Shown one piece after another: positions 1 to 8,367 of a stretch of 64,000 nucleotides of DNA. The stretch lies in NCBI RefSeq assembly GCF_026723865.1, contig NZ_CP113529.1, positions 186,001-250,000 on the forward strand. The letters are read 5' to 3'. The notes beneath the pieces were generated by a model. That model was not told the DNA's origin and searched no databases. It worked only from the letters and a program-made list of their open reading frames with translations. The number at the start of each line of letters is the position of its first letter. Positions within the stretch are counted from its first letter, which is position 1. The DNA comes from Mycobacterium sp. Aquia_216 (lineage in GTDB: Bacteria; Actinomycetota; Actinomycetes; Mycobacteriales; Mycobacteriaceae). Made by a program: the position numbers and the translations under genes.

Positions 1-397
1 CAATGGCGTCGGCGAAGTCGGCCTGGACCTCCCGAATGTGGCGGACGATGCGACCGGGGTCGAGCTCGTCGTGGCGCAACGCCGCGATCTTGCTCACCGC
101 GTCAACGTCGTACGGGAACGAGAAGATGGCCGACTGCACCGAGTCGATGATCGGCTCCTCGGCCGGTCTGGCATCCAGCGCCGCACGAAACCAGTGCAGG
201 CCGGTGTAGTCGGCAAAGAGCAAGTCGTGCTTAGAACTGAAGTGCCGGTAGAACGTCCGCAGCGACACCCCGGCATCGGCGGCAATCTGCTCGGCCGAGG
301 TGTCCTCGACGCCCTGGGCCAGGAATCGCACCACTGCTGCCTGGCGCAATGCTTCGCGCGTGCGTTCGCTGCGCGCCGTCTGAGCGGGCCTGACCAT
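1..397 (-). CDS. TetR/AcrR-family transcriptional regulator, 3' end cut by window edge
   Basis: Reading from an ATG at 397 towards the window edge gives 132 residues with no stop. Residues about 30–60 form a TetR helix-turn-helix (AEQIAADAGVSLRTFYRHF) followed by the usual SKHDLL segment; the ligand-binding domain is only partly present. It is divergent from the DUF2834-type membrane gene at 486, with under 90 bases between the starts, so it probably represses that gene, itself or both. The effector is unknown. The TetR call is secure; any specific name would be a guess. Confidence 0.85.
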   Translation of the reverse strand, partial: MVRPAQTARSERTREALRQAAVVRFLAQGVEDTSAEQIAADAGVSLRTFYRHFSSKHDLLFADYTGLHWFRAALDARPAEEPIIDSVQSAIFSFPYDVDAVSKIAALRHDELDPGRIVRHIREVQADFADAI

Positions 398-485
398 TTC
401 AGTAAGGTACCAAGGCTTTGGCAGTGTCATTCCACTCGTTGTGTCAATGTTGACAAAACTTCGCGGCGGGGGTGAGACTGCGGCC

Positions 486-980
486 ATGGTCTCCCTCATC
501 ATCCATGCGGTACTCGGACTGGCTGTCATCATCTGGATCGTCAAGTCGAACTCGAAGGTATTCGCCACGCCCACCGGCGGCCCACTCTTCTCCCCGCTGG
601 AAATCGTGTACTACGTCGTCGGCATCGCGTCCGTTGCGCTGGGTTACTACTTCAACATCCGCTTTGTGCAGGAATACGCGCCGCACGGACTGTCCGGGGC
701 GCACAACCCGATCTGGGGTCCCGGCAGTTGGACGCAGTACATCCAGTTGATGTTCGTCAACCCCGCCGCGGGTTCAGCGGGACAGGACTACACAATCGCC
801 AATGTCATTCTGCTGCCGTTGTTTTCGATCGTTGACGGGTACCGCCGCGGTTTCAAGCGGCCGTGGCTTTACTTCGTGTCCAGCCTGTTCACCAGCTTCG
901 CGTTCGCCTTCGCGTTCTACTTCGCGACGCTGGAGCGCCAGCGCAGGCACGCACGGGAGCGCGAGACCGTCAACGCCTAA
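486..980 (+). CDS. DUF2834-type small integral membrane protein
   Basis: 164 residues from the ATG at 486; the frame is open further upstream, but this start places a hydrophobic segment (SLIIHAVLGLAVIIWIV) at the N-terminus. About four membrane segments are visible, near residues 2–19, 38–58, 95–115 and 130–150. The pattern ending in YRRGFKRPWLYF is typical of DUF2834 proteins. Function is unknown. Its divergent placement next to a TetR regulator suggests induction by a small molecule. It converges on serS with only five bases between the stops. Confidence 0.7.
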   Translation: MVSLIIHAVLGLAVIIWIVKSNSKVFATPTGGPLFSPLEIVYYVVGIASVALGYYFNIRFVQEYAPHGLSGAHNPIWGPGSWTQYIQLMFVNPAAGSAGQDYTIANVILLPLFSIVDGYRRGFKRPWLYFVSSLFTSFAFAFAFYFATLERQRRHARERETVNA

Positions 981-985
981 GCCCG

Positions 986-2242
986 CTAAGCCGGTTCCAG
1001 CACCTCGGTGCCGACGAATGGCACCAGCGCGGCAGGCACGCGCACGCTGCCGTCGGGTTGCTGATGGTTCTCCAGGATCGACACCAGCCACCGCGTGGTG
1101 CCCAGCGTGCCGTTGAGCGTGGCCGCGATCTGCGGCTTGCCGTTGTCGTCCCGGTACCGGGTGGCCAGCCGGCGAGCCTGGAACGTCGTGCAGTTCGATG
1201 TCGACGTCAACTCGCGGTAGGTCTGCTGGGTCGGAACCCACGCCTCGCAGTCGAACTTGCGGGCCGCCGATGAACCGAGATCGCCTGCGGCGACGTCGAT
1301 GACCCGATACGGCACCTCGATAAGCGCCAGCATCTCGCGCTGCCAGCCCAGCAGCCGCTGGTGTTCGGCCTCGGCGGTGTCGGGCCGGCAGTAGACGAAC
1401 CCCTCGACCTTGTCGAACTGATGCACCCGGATGATGCCGCGGGTGTCCTTGCCATAGCTGCCGGCCTCCCGGCGGAAACACGAGGACCAGCCCGCGTAGC
1501 GCAGTGGTCCGCCGGACAGGTCGAGGATCTCGTCGGAGTGGTAGCCGGCCAGCGGCACCTCCGAGGTGCCGACCAGGTAAAGGTCGTCGGCCTCGATCCG
1601 GTAGATCTCGTCGCCGTGCGCGCCCAGGAAACCGGTGCCGGCCATCACTTCCGGGCGGACCAGCACCGGCGGGATCATCGGGATGAATCCGTTCTCGACG
1701 GCCAGCCGCAAGGCCAGTTGCAACAGGCCGAGCTGTAGCAGGGCGCCCTGGCCGGTGAGGAAGTAGAACCGGGTGCCCGACACCTTGGCGCCGCGCGCCA
1801 TGTCGATCAGACCCAGCGACTCCCCCAGCTCCAGATGATCCTTCGGGTTGTCGATCGCGGGCGGCTCGCCGACGCTGTCGAGGACGGCGAAGTTGTCCTC
1901 CCCGCCGGCGGGAACGCCGTCGATGACGACGTTCGAGATCGCCATGTGCGCCGCGGTGAACGCCGTCTCCGCATCGGCTTGGTCGGATTCGGCGGCCTTC
2001 ACCCGCTCGGCGAGCTCCTTCGCGCGCGCCAACACGGCCGGCCGCTCCTCGGGCGAGGCGGCGCCCACGCTCTTGCTGGCGGACTTCTGCTCGCCCCGCA
2101 GCGTGTCGGCGGTCGAGATCGCGGCCCGGCGCGCGGCGTCGGCCGTCAGCAGCGCGTCGACCAGCGCCGGATCCTCGCCGCGGCTGAGTTGGGAGCGGCG
2201 GACGGCGTCGGGGTCTTCCCGGAGCAGTTTGAGGTCGATCAC
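986..2242 (-). CDS. serS: Seryl-tRNA synthetase
   Basis: Class II aminoacyl-tRNA synthetase charging tRNA-Ser (and tRNA-Sec where present) in the cytosol. The 418 residues match the usual bacterial length. It begins at GTG with [18 protein letters not shown], and residues about 20–105 form the tRNA-binding coiled-coil arm. Motif 2 is visible around [17 protein letters not shown] and motif 3 near the C-terminus in [15 protein letters not shown]. It is divergent from the septum-formation-type gene at 2354. Gene order corresponds to Rv3834c. Confidence 0.97.
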   Translation of the reverse strand: MIDLKLLREDPDAVRRSQLSRGEDPALVDALLTADAARRAAISTADTLRGEQKSASKSVGAASPEERPAVLARAKELAERVKAAESDQADAETAFTAAHMAISNVVIDGVPAGGEDNFAVLDSVGEPPAIDNPKDHLELGESLGLIDMARGAKVSGTRFYFLTGQGALLQLGLLQLALRLAVENGFIPMIPPVLVRPEVMAGTGFLGAHGDEIYRIEADDLYLVGTSEVPLAGYHSDEILDLSGGPLRYAGWSSCFRREAGSYGKDTRGIIRVHQFDKVEGFVYCRPDTAEAEHQRLLGWQREMLALIEVPYRVIDVAAGDLGSSAARKFDCEAWVPTQQTYRELTSTSNCTTFQARRLATRYRDDNGKPQIAATLNGTLGTTRWLVSILENHQQPDGSVRVPAALVPFVGTEVLEPA

Positions 2243-2315
2243 GGCCGCAAGATTACTTTTGGCTCGGCACCGACCGCGCGGAGCACCCGCCAGAGGTAAT
2301 CCCAGGACTCACATC

Positions 2316-2333
2316 TGTAACGTTTGTCACGTT
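2316..2333 (+). promoter_or_regulatory. Tandem 9-mer repeat in the serS / Rv3835-like divergent promoter
   Basis: Two adjacent 9-mers, TGTAACGTT and TGTCACGTT (8 of 9 identical), lie 20 bases upstream of the start at 2354. GTAAC/GTCAC direct half-sites resemble those described for the response regulator MtrA, which controls cell-wall and division genes. The assignment to MtrA is inference. Confidence 0.35.
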
Positions 2334-2353
2334 AACTCGAGCGCCCTGTCAGA

Positions 2354-3724
2354 ATGGAGTCGATGTCGGACACGCTCGAGACGGAAGTCGCCGCACCCAG
2401 CCCGCCCGCCACCGAGGCGAAGCAGGAGCTGGCTGCCTTTCAGTTGCCGCGCACCTTGCAGGCGACCGCGACCCGGCGGGCCCTGCTCCTCTTCGCGCTG
2501 GGTGGCCTGTTGATCGCCGGCCTGGTAACCGCCCTTCCGGTCGGCGGCCCCGGTCAGGGCCGGCTTGCCGGCTATCTCGACAGCAATCCGGTGCCCACCA
2601 CCGGAGCTAAGGCCGATGCCGCATTCAACCGCGCCAAAAGCGGCGACTGTTTGATGTGGCCGGATGTCACGCCGGAGGCCGCGAGCATCGTCAAGTGCGC
2701 CGACGACCACAAGTTCGAGGTCGCCGAGTCCATCGATATGCGGACCTTCCCCGGCTCGGAATACGGGCCCACCGCCGCCCCGCCGTCGCCGGCGCGTATT
2801 CAGCAGATCAGCCAGGAGCAGTGCGAGGCCGCGGTGCGCCGATACCTCGGCCCCAAGTTCGACCCCAACAGCAAGTACAGCGTCAGCCTGCTGTGGGCGG
2901 GTGACCGGGCGTGGCGTCAGTCCGGCGAACGCCGCATGTTGTGCGGCCTGCAGATGCCCGGCGCGAACAACGAACAAGCCGCCTTCAAGGGCAAGGTCGC
3001 CGACGTCGACCAGTCGAAGGTCTGGCCCGCCGGCACCTGCCTAGGCATCGACTCGGCGGCCAACCAGCCCGTCGACGTCCCGGTGGACTGCAAGACCCCG
3101 CACGCGATGGAGGTCACCGGCACGGTCAACCTGGCCGAGAGGTTCCCGGGTGTGCTGCCGGCCGAACCCGAGCAGGACGCCTACATCAAGGACGCCTGCA
3201 CCAAGATGACCGACGCTTACCTCGCGCCGGTCAAGTTGCGCACCACCACGCTGACGCTGATCTACCCGACGGTGTCGCTGCCGAGTTGGTCGGCGGGTAG
3301 CCGGGAGGTCGCCTGCAGCATCGGCGCCACGCTGGGCAACGGAGGCTGGGCCACCCTGGTCAATAGCGCCAAGGGTCAGCTGCTGATCAACGGTCAGGCA
3401 CCGGTACCCCCACCCGACATTCCCGAGGAACGGCTCACGTTGCCGCCGATTCCGGTCCGGGTGCCGGCTAGCCCGCCCGCGCAGTCGAACACCCCGCCGG
3501 AGATGCCCCCGGGCAATCAGCACCTGCCCCAACAGCAGCCGGTGGTGACGCCACCGCGCGCGACCGCTTCGCAGGCGCCGGCCAATCAGGCGCCGCAGGA
3601 TCAGCTACCGCCGCCGACGGACGGTGGTGCACCGGCGCCACCGGCCAACCAGGCACCGCCGCCCATGCCGGACGCACCCCCGCCCGGGGCGCCCCCGCCA
3701 GCCGAGCCGGTGCCGGGAGGTTAG
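2354..3724 (+). CDS. Membrane-anchored septum-formation-family protein (Rv3835-like)
   Basis: 456 residues. A cytoplasmic N-terminus of about 40 residues is followed by one membrane segment (LLLFALGGLLIAGLVTAL), then an extracytoplasmic domain of about 300 residues with paired cysteines in contexts such as GDCLMWPDV and GTCLGIDS, typical of the actinobacterial septum-formation family. The last ~90 residues are a Pro/Ala/Gln-rich low-complexity tail. A second ATG nine bases downstream is an alternative start. The exact role is not established; a part in division or cell-wall biology is inferred from the family name. Confidence 0.85.
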   Translation: MESMSDTLETEVAAPSPPATEAKQELAAFQLPRTLQATATRRALLLFALGGLLIAGLVTALPVGGPGQGRLAGYLDSNPVPTTGAKADAAFNRAKSGDCLMWPDVTPEAASIVKCADDHKFEVAESIDMRTFPGSEYGPTAAPPSPARIQQISQEQCEAAVRRYLGPKFDPNSKYSVSLLWAGDRAWRQSGERRMLCGLQMPGANNEQAAFKGKVADVDQSKVWPAGTCLGIDSAANQPVDVPVDCKTPHAMEVTGTVNLAERFPGVLPAEPEQDAYIKDACTKMTDAYLAPVKLRTTTLTLIYPTVSLPSWSAGSREVACSIGATLGNGGWATLVNSAKGQLLINGQAPVPPPDIPEERLTLPPIPVRVPASPPAQSNTPPEMPPGNQHLPQQQPVVTPPRATASQAPANQAPQDQLPPPTDGGAPAPPANQAPPPMPDAPPPGAPPPAEPVPGG

Positions 3725-3728
3725 CCGG

Positions 3729-4079
3729 GTGGCCGTGCGGATGGATCCGCAGCGGTTCGACGAACTGGTGTCCGACGCACTCGACCTGATCCCCGCCCAG
3801 CTGGCGGCCGCCATGGACAACGTCGTCATCCTCGTTGCGGATCGCCACCCCGACGACCCCGAACTGCTGGGACTCTACGAAGGGGTGGCGTTGACCGAAC
3901 GCGACTCCGACTACGGCGGCGCGCTGCCGGACACCATCACGATCTACCGCGAGGCGCTGCTCGACATCTGCGAATCCGACAACGACGTCGTCGAGGAGGT
4001 GGCGATCACGGTGATCCACGAAATCGCCCATCACTTCGGCATCGACGACGACCGACTGGAAGAACTGGGCTGGGGCTGA
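3729..4079 (+). CDS. Small zincin-like metallopeptidase-family protein (Rv3836-like)
   Basis: 116 residues from a GTG four bases after the preceding stop; an in-frame ATG four codons later is an alternative. Residues 97–104 are HEIAHHFG, the HExxH zinc motif with a third His-like position, preceded by EEVAITVI. This is the DUF1025/PF06262 'metallopeptidase family' of short proteins, often encoded in actinobacteria without a known substrate. Near-zero spacing implies cotranscription with the septum-formation-type gene. Catalysis is plausible but unproven. Confidence 0.85.
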   Translation: MAVRMDPQRFDELVSDALDLIPAQLAAAMDNVVILVADRHPDDPELLGLYEGVALTERDSDYGGALPDTITIYREALLDICESDNDVVEEVAITVIHEIAHHFGIDDDRLEELGWG

Positions 4080-4142
4080 TAATCCGGCGGCATCCGGGCG
4101 CGGCAGCGCGGATTTGTCATGACCTGGTGCTAGGAACGGTTT

Positions 4143-4334
4143 ATGAGCGCAGCATGCCGCGACTGCCGGGCAGGCCTCGAACACTGCCACGGCACCATCA
4201 TTCACCACTCATTGCGCCGTTCGGAGTGCACCGAGCCGGACTGCGTCAGTCCCGAGTTGCTCGCGCACACGTTCGCCATCGACTGCGACGCCGTGGGCTG
4301 CACCTGCACGGAACTGGTCGCGCTGGCTGTCTAG
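4143..4334 (+). CDS. Cysteine/histidine-rich 63-residue mini-protein
   Basis: Starts at ATG with an AGGA seven bases upstream. In 63 residues there are eight cysteines (5, 8, 15, 29, 34, 48, 53, 55) and several histidines, including CRDC, EHCHG and VGCTCTE. That arrangement suggests zinc or another metal bound by a small knuckle. No signal peptide is visible. It is convergent with the histidine phosphatase gene at 4336. No family name is recognised. Confidence 0.7.
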   Translation: MSAACRDCRAGLEHCHGTIIHHSLRRSECTEPDCVSPELLAHTFAIDCDAVGCTCTELVALAV

Positions 4335-4335
4335 A

Positions 4336-5022
4336 TCAGCCCATCGGATCGGTGCCTGACCGAACCGCGTCGGCGACCGGAGTGGCCTCCGCTTCGGGGT
4401 AAAACGGCGGTGTCAGGGTTCCCCACCGCACGCAGCTCCACCGCCCGTCGGTGATCGGCGCCAACACCACCGACTCGGCGTTGCCGAGATGGTTGTCGAG
4501 CGCGAAGTTTGCGTCCACTCCGGCCAGCACCGCGGACACCAGCCGGATCGCGGCGCCGTGGCTTACGACGATGATGTCACCGCTCCAGTCGTGGTCGTCG
4601 AGGTAGCGCATTCGCAAGTCGGTGAGCACTGGGACGTAGCGATCCAGCACCTCGCTGGCCGTCTCGCCACCCGGCAACGGCACGTCGAGTTCGCCGTGCT
4701 GCCAGCGCTCGTAGATGGCATTGAATTCCGCGACCGCCTCGTCGTCGTTGCGGTTTTCCAACGCCCCGACCTGCACCTCGTGGATGCCGGCGAATTCGCG
4801 CGGCGTCACGTCGACCTGGGTGCCGATCACCGCGGCCGTCTGCGACGCCCGGTTGGCCACCGAGTGCGCGAGCAGCGCGGGCCGTCCGGCCTCGAGAGCG
4901 AACGCCCGGGCCTGGTCACGTCCCGTCGGCGTCAAATCTGCCCCGGGCGGCCGGGTGTCCAACCGGCGCTCGACATTGGCGAAGGACTGGCCGTGCCGAA
5001 GTAGCACCAACCGACCACTCAT
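4336..5022 (-). CDS. Histidine phosphatase / phosphoglycerate-mutase-family protein (Rv3837c-like)
   Basis: 228 residues. The catalytic RHG lies at residues 9–11 (LVLLRHGQSFANVERRL) and the second catalytic His in VVSHGAAIRLVSAV. LTPTGRDQA is the usual third family block. These enzymes remove phosphate through a phosphohistidine intermediate; true cofactor-dependent mutase activity cannot be told apart from phosphatase activity here. The gene starts three bases after the pheA stop and is almost certainly in one operon with it. Confidence 0.9.
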   Translation of the reverse strand: MSGRLVLLRHGQSFANVERRLDTRPPGADLTPTGRDQARAFALEAGRPALLAHSVANRASQTAAVIGTQVDVTPREFAGIHEVQVGALENRNDDEAVAEFNAIYERWQHGELDVPLPGGETASEVLDRYVPVLTDLRMRYLDDHDWSGDIIVVSHGAAIRLVSAVLAGVDANFALDNHLGNAESVVLAPITDGRWSCVRWGTLTPPFYPEAEATPVADAVRSGTDPMG

Positions 5023-5025
5023 TGT

Positions 5026-5997
5026 TCAAATCCCCCCGCCGGAAGCTTCGGTCTGCTCAGGTTTGCCCTCCCGCAGCCGCGCCAGCCAGCGCGACGCCTC
5101 GTCTGGTGGTGGTGGCCCGATGCCCGCCGCCGGGCCGGTGGGCCAGGAACCCAAATACCGCACATCCACACAACGACGATGCAGCGCCTTGAGTGCCTCG
5201 GCGACGGCATCGTCGTCGATGTGGCCCGCGCAGTCGGCGAAGAACTGGTAGGTGCCGAGTTCGGTTCGGGTCGGCCGAGATTCGATTCGGGTGAGGTCGA
5301 TATCGCGGATGCCGAACTCGCCCAGCGCGGCGAGCAGCGCGCCCGGCGCATTCTCGATCCGTAACACCACCGACGTCCGGTCGGCGCCGGTGCGAACCGG
5401 CGGCGGCCCCGGCAAGCCCACCAGGACGAAGCGGGTACGGGCGTTGAGTTCGTCGACCACGCCTTCGGCCAGGGCCGCGAGCTGCCAATGCGCGGCCGCC
5501 AGCGGCGAGGTCACCGCGGCGTCGGCCTCGCCCTCGGCCACCTGCCGAGCGGCATCGGCGTTCGAGTACGCCGGCCGTAGTTCGACGCCGGGCAGGTTGG
5601 CGGCCAGCCAGCGGCGCACCTGGGCCGCGGCCACGGGAAATGCCGCCACCGTCCGAACCTGGCCGGCGCTGCGGTCCTTTCCCAGCCCGGGGTTGACGAC
5701 GATGCTGAACGCCACGTCCAGCGTCGTCTCGGCGAATATCTGCAGCGGCGATCCGTTGGCCAAGGTGTCCATTGTCGGCACCACGGAGCCGTCGATCGAG
5801 TTCTCGATCGGCACGCACGCGTACTCGGTGTCACGGTTGCGGACCGCCTCCAGCGCCGCGGGTGTGCTGTCGACCGGCAACCGCCGCACCGGGCCCAGAT
5901 CTTGGTCGGGGATCAGACCGGCGGACGTCATCTGCAGGAGCGCCGCCTCGGTGAAGGTCCCCTCGGGACCGAGGTAAGTGATGCCGACCACGACCAC
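5026..5997 (-). CDS. pheA: Prephenate dehydratase
   Basis: Converts prephenate to phenylpyruvate in phenylalanine synthesis. The 323 residues fit the monofunctional actinobacterial enzyme. GPEGTF at residues 9–14 opens the catalytic domain, and a TRF motif (ARTRFVLVG) closes it near residue 190. A C-terminal ACT domain (about 205–280) carries ESRP, the phenylalanine-binding regulatory signature, so feedback inhibition is expected. It starts at GTG and is divergent from the IdeR-boxed gene at 6086; the histidine phosphatase gene follows immediately. Confidence 0.96.
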   Translation of the reverse strand: MVVVGITYLGPEGTFTEAALLQMTSAGLIPDQDLGPVRRLPVDSTPAALEAVRNRDTEYACVPIENSIDGSVVPTMDTLANGSPLQIFAETTLDVAFSIVVNPGLGKDRSAGQVRTVAAFPVAAAQVRRWLAANLPGVELRPAYSNADAARQVAEGEADAAVTSPLAAAHWQLAALAEGVVDELNARTRFVLVGLPGPPPVRTGADRTSVVLRIENAPGALLAALGEFGIRDIDLTRIESRPTRTELGTYQFFADCAGHIDDDAVAEALKALHRRCVDVRYLGSWPTGPAAGIGPPPPDEASRWLARLREGKPEQTEASGGGI

Positions 5998-6050
5998 AAC
6001 CCTAGTGGCGTATATCCGAAAGCAGGCCTTGCTTCGCCCTTCGATCTAAG

Positions 6051-6069
6051 TTAACTTAGGCTTACCTAA
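6051..6069. promoter_or_regulatory. IdeR (iron) box between pheA and the DUF2470 gene
   Basis: The 19-mer TTAACTTAGGCTTACCTAA matches 16 of 19 positions of the mycobacterial IdeR consensus TTAGGTTAGSCTAACCTAA. It lies 17 bases upstream of the ATG at 6086, where bound Fe-IdeR would block transcription. The pheA start is on the other side at 5997. Confidence 0.9.
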
Positions 6070-6085
6070 GGATCGAAGGAGAACG

Positions 6086-6883
6086 ATGTTACCGCTGACC
6101 AGCGCCGCGCCGACGACTGCCGAGCGCATCCGCAGCGCCTGCGCTCGGGCCGGCGGCGCCCTCCTGGCCATCGAGAACAGGGATGCGCGCGAGGACCCGG
6201 TATCCACGCCGGTGCATCACCTTCTGCCCGACGGCTCCTTCGCCGTCGCGCTGCCCATCGACAACGCCACCGATGACCGGGTGGATGGCTCCCAAGCTCT
6301 GCTCGAACTGACCGACTACGCGCCGCTTCCCTTGCGGGAGCCGGTCCGCTCGCTGGTGTGGGTTCGCGGCCGCCTGCAACGGGTCCCGTTGGCCGAGATC
6401 AACCCGACCCTCGATGTGATCGCCAGCGAGTGTCCGCGTCCGGCGCTACTGCAAGTCGATACACCGAAATGCGCGGCGCCCGCCCCGGGCGACGAACGGT
6501 ACACACTGCTGCGTCTCGAGATCGCGTCGGTCGTGGTGACCGACGCCACCGGCGCCGAGCCCGTCAGCGTCGAGGACCTGCTCGCGGCCCGGCCAGACCC
6601 ATTCTGCGAGATGGAGTCGACCCTGCTGTGGCACCTGGACAACGCCCACAGCGACGTGGTCGCACGCCTGGTATCCCGGCTGCCGGCGCCGTTACGGCGC
6701 GGACAGGTCCGCCCGCTGGGGCTCGACCGGTACGGCGTGCGGTTCCGCGTCGAAGGCAGCGACGGCGACCACGACATCCGGCTGCCCTTCCACAAACCGG
6801 TCGATGACATGACCGGGTTGAGCCAGGCCATTCGCGTGCTGATGGGTTGCCCGTTCATCAACGGCCTGCGCGCTCGCCCCTAG
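6086..6883 (+). CDS. IdeR-controlled DUF2470 protein (Rv3839-like)
   Basis: 265 residues. The N-terminal half resembles a split-barrel flavin/heme-type domain. Residues about 175–255 (from HLDNAHSDVVARLV to DDMTGLSQAIRVLMG) form a DUF2470 domain, the module found at the C-terminus of HugZ-type heme-degrading or heme-binding proteins. The strong IdeR box directly upstream says it is induced when iron is scarce. A role in heme or iron handling is inferred; no catalytic residue can be named. A purine-rich GAAGGAGA sits just before the ATG. Confidence 0.85.
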   Translation: MLPLTSAAPTTAERIRSACARAGGALLAIENRDAREDPVSTPVHHLLPDGSFAVALPIDNATDDRVDGSQALLELTDYAPLPLREPVRSLVWVRGRLQRVPLAEINPTLDVIASECPRPALLQVDTPKCAAPAPGDERYTLLRLEIASVVVTDATGAEPVSVEDLLAARPDPFCEMESTLLWHLDNAHSDVVARLVSRLPAPLRRGQVRPLGLDRYGVRFRVEGSDGDHDIRLPFHKPVDDMTGLSQAIRVLMGCPFINGLRARP

Positions 6884-6950
6884 CCGATCGGGGTCCGCGG
6901 CGCAGGTGTTTCTGCATGGCCGCACCGAGTGGGGCACGTAAGTTAGCCGG

Positions 6951-8195
6951 GTGGACGGCGACCGATCACCGCACCGGGGACGGCCGACACGTTCGATCCC
7001 ACCGCGGCAGTCGCGTCCCGAGCCGCCGCCGGTGCTGCACCGCCGCCCGACTGTCCCGCCGTCGGCAACCGACGTGACCGTGCCGCTCCCCCGTGTCTCG
7101 CCACCGGTTTCCGCCGCTAAGGCGGCCCCGGGCCATCTGGCACCAGCGGTGAAGCCGAGATCGCGCGCGCGCCCACGCGGCCGCTCGGGGACACCGGCCG
7201 CCGTGCCGGGAGTGCACCGCAAGCGCAAAAAACACCGCTGGGGCCGCATCATCGCGTCCATGTTGACGATCGGTTTGCTGCTGGTCGGCGCCGGCGTATT
7301 GAGCGCCGCCATTTGGCTGGATACCACGCTGCACCGCAAACCGGCTTTGACCAGCTACCCCGATCGGCCGGGGGCCGGCCGTGGCACCAACTGGCTGCTC
7401 GTCGGGTCGGATAGTCGTGACGGCCTGTCTGCCCAACAGCAGGAGAATCTGGCCACCGGCGGCGATGTCGGTAGCGGTCGCACCGACACCATCCTGCTGA
7501 TTCACATCCCCGCGCCGGGTTCGAGCACGCCGACGACGATGGTGTCGATACCGCGTGACTCGTTCGTGCCGATCCCCGAGCACGGCAAGGACAAGATCAA
7601 CTCCGCATTCGCGATCGGCGGGGCATCGTTGCTGACCCAGACGGTGGAGCAGGCCACCGGGCTGCGCCTCGACCACTACGCCGAGATCGGCTTCAGCGGG
7701 TTCGCGGTCCTGGTCGACGCCCTCGGCGGCATCACCGTCTGTCCGACCGCGCCGATCAACGACCCATTGGCCGGCATCGACCTGCCCGCCGGCTGCCAGA
7801 AGCTCAACGGTCGCAACGCGCTCGGATATGTCCGGACCCGCGACACCCCCCGCGCGGATCTGGACCGGATGGTCAACCAGCGGCAGTTCATCTCGGCCCT
7901 GCTGCACCGCGCCGCCGAGCCGTCGGTGTGGCTCAACCCGTGGCGCTGGTACTCGATACCGCACGCCGCGGCCGACGCGCTGACGGTCGGCGACGGCGAT
8001 CATGTGTGGGACCTGGCTCGACTGGGCTGGGCGTTGGGCGGATCCACCACCACACTCACCGTTCCGATCGCCGATTTCGCCAGCAACAACGTCGGCTCGG
8101 TGGTGGTGTGGAATCACGACGTGGCGGGCAAGCTGTTCGACGCACTGGCCGCCGACGCGGCGGTGCCCGCCATCGCACTCGACGGCCAGTCGTAG
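6951..8195 (+). CDS. LytR-CpsA-Psr (LCP) family cell-wall ligase
   Basis: 414 residues from GTG. A Pro/Arg-rich cytoplasmic N-terminus of about 95 residues precedes one membrane segment (SMLTIGLLLVGAGVLSAAI) and an extracytoplasmic LCP domain. LCP landmarks are visible: GRTDTILLIHI, SIPRDSFVPI, DKINSAFAIGG and YVRTRDTPRADLDRMVNQRQ, which holds the arginines that bind polyprenyl pyrophosphate. The family attaches polymers such as arabinogalactan to peptidoglycan. There is no LytR_C domain. It lies between two iron-linked genes, but nothing visible ties it to iron. Confidence 0.88.
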   Translation: MDGDRSPHRGRPTRSIPPRQSRPEPPPVLHRRPTVPPSATDVTVPLPRVSPPVSAAKAAPGHLAPAVKPRSRARPRGRSGTPAAVPGVHRKRKKHRWGRIIASMLTIGLLLVGAGVLSAAIWLDTTLHRKPALTSYPDRPGAGRGTNWLLVGSDSRDGLSAQQQENLATGGDVGSGRTDTILLIHIPAPGSSTPTTMVSIPRDSFVPIPEHGKDKINSAFAIGGASLLTQTVEQATGLRLDHYAEIGFSGFAVLVDALGGITVCPTAPINDPLAGIDLPAGCQKLNGRNALGYVRTRDTPRADLDRMVNQRQFISALLHRAAEPSVWLNPWRWYSIPHAAADALTVGDGDHVWDLARLGWALGGSTTTLTVPIADFASNNVGSVVVWNHDVAGKLFDALAADAAVPAIALDGQS

Positions 8196-8256
8196 GGATT
8201 CGAGGCGCTTATGCTCCGTGCATTCCCAAAATGTGGGCGAGGCGATATGGCCTTTC

Positions 8257-8280
8257 TTTACTTAAGTAAAACTCGCCTGA
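8257..8280. promoter_or_regulatory. Palindrome and degenerate IdeR-like site upstream of bfrB
   Basis: TTTACTTAAGTAAA (8257–8270) is a perfect 14-base palindrome. An overlapping 19-mer at 8262–8280 matches the IdeR consensus at 12 of 19 positions. It lies about 63–76 bases upstream of the likely −35 of bfrB, where IdeR is known to act as an activator of bacterioferritin genes in M. tuberculosis. Binding here is inferred. Confidence 0.45.
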
Positions 8281-8332
8281 ACAAATAGCGCATACATCGG
8301 ATTAGCAACTTTTCTGGATCGGTCCGCGCCCT

Positions 8333-8361
8333 TTGCAGCGGCCTTCTACCTGCGCTAAGCT
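8333..8361 (+). promoter_or_regulatory. Candidate bfrB promoter giving a leaderless mRNA
   Basis: TTGCAG (8333–8338), 17 bases, TAAGCT (8356–8361). Transcription would start at or within a base or two of the ATG at 8368, and no Shine-Dalgarno sequence is visible there, so bfrB may be read from a leaderless message. Confidence 0.45.
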
Positions 8362-8367
8362 GCTGCC

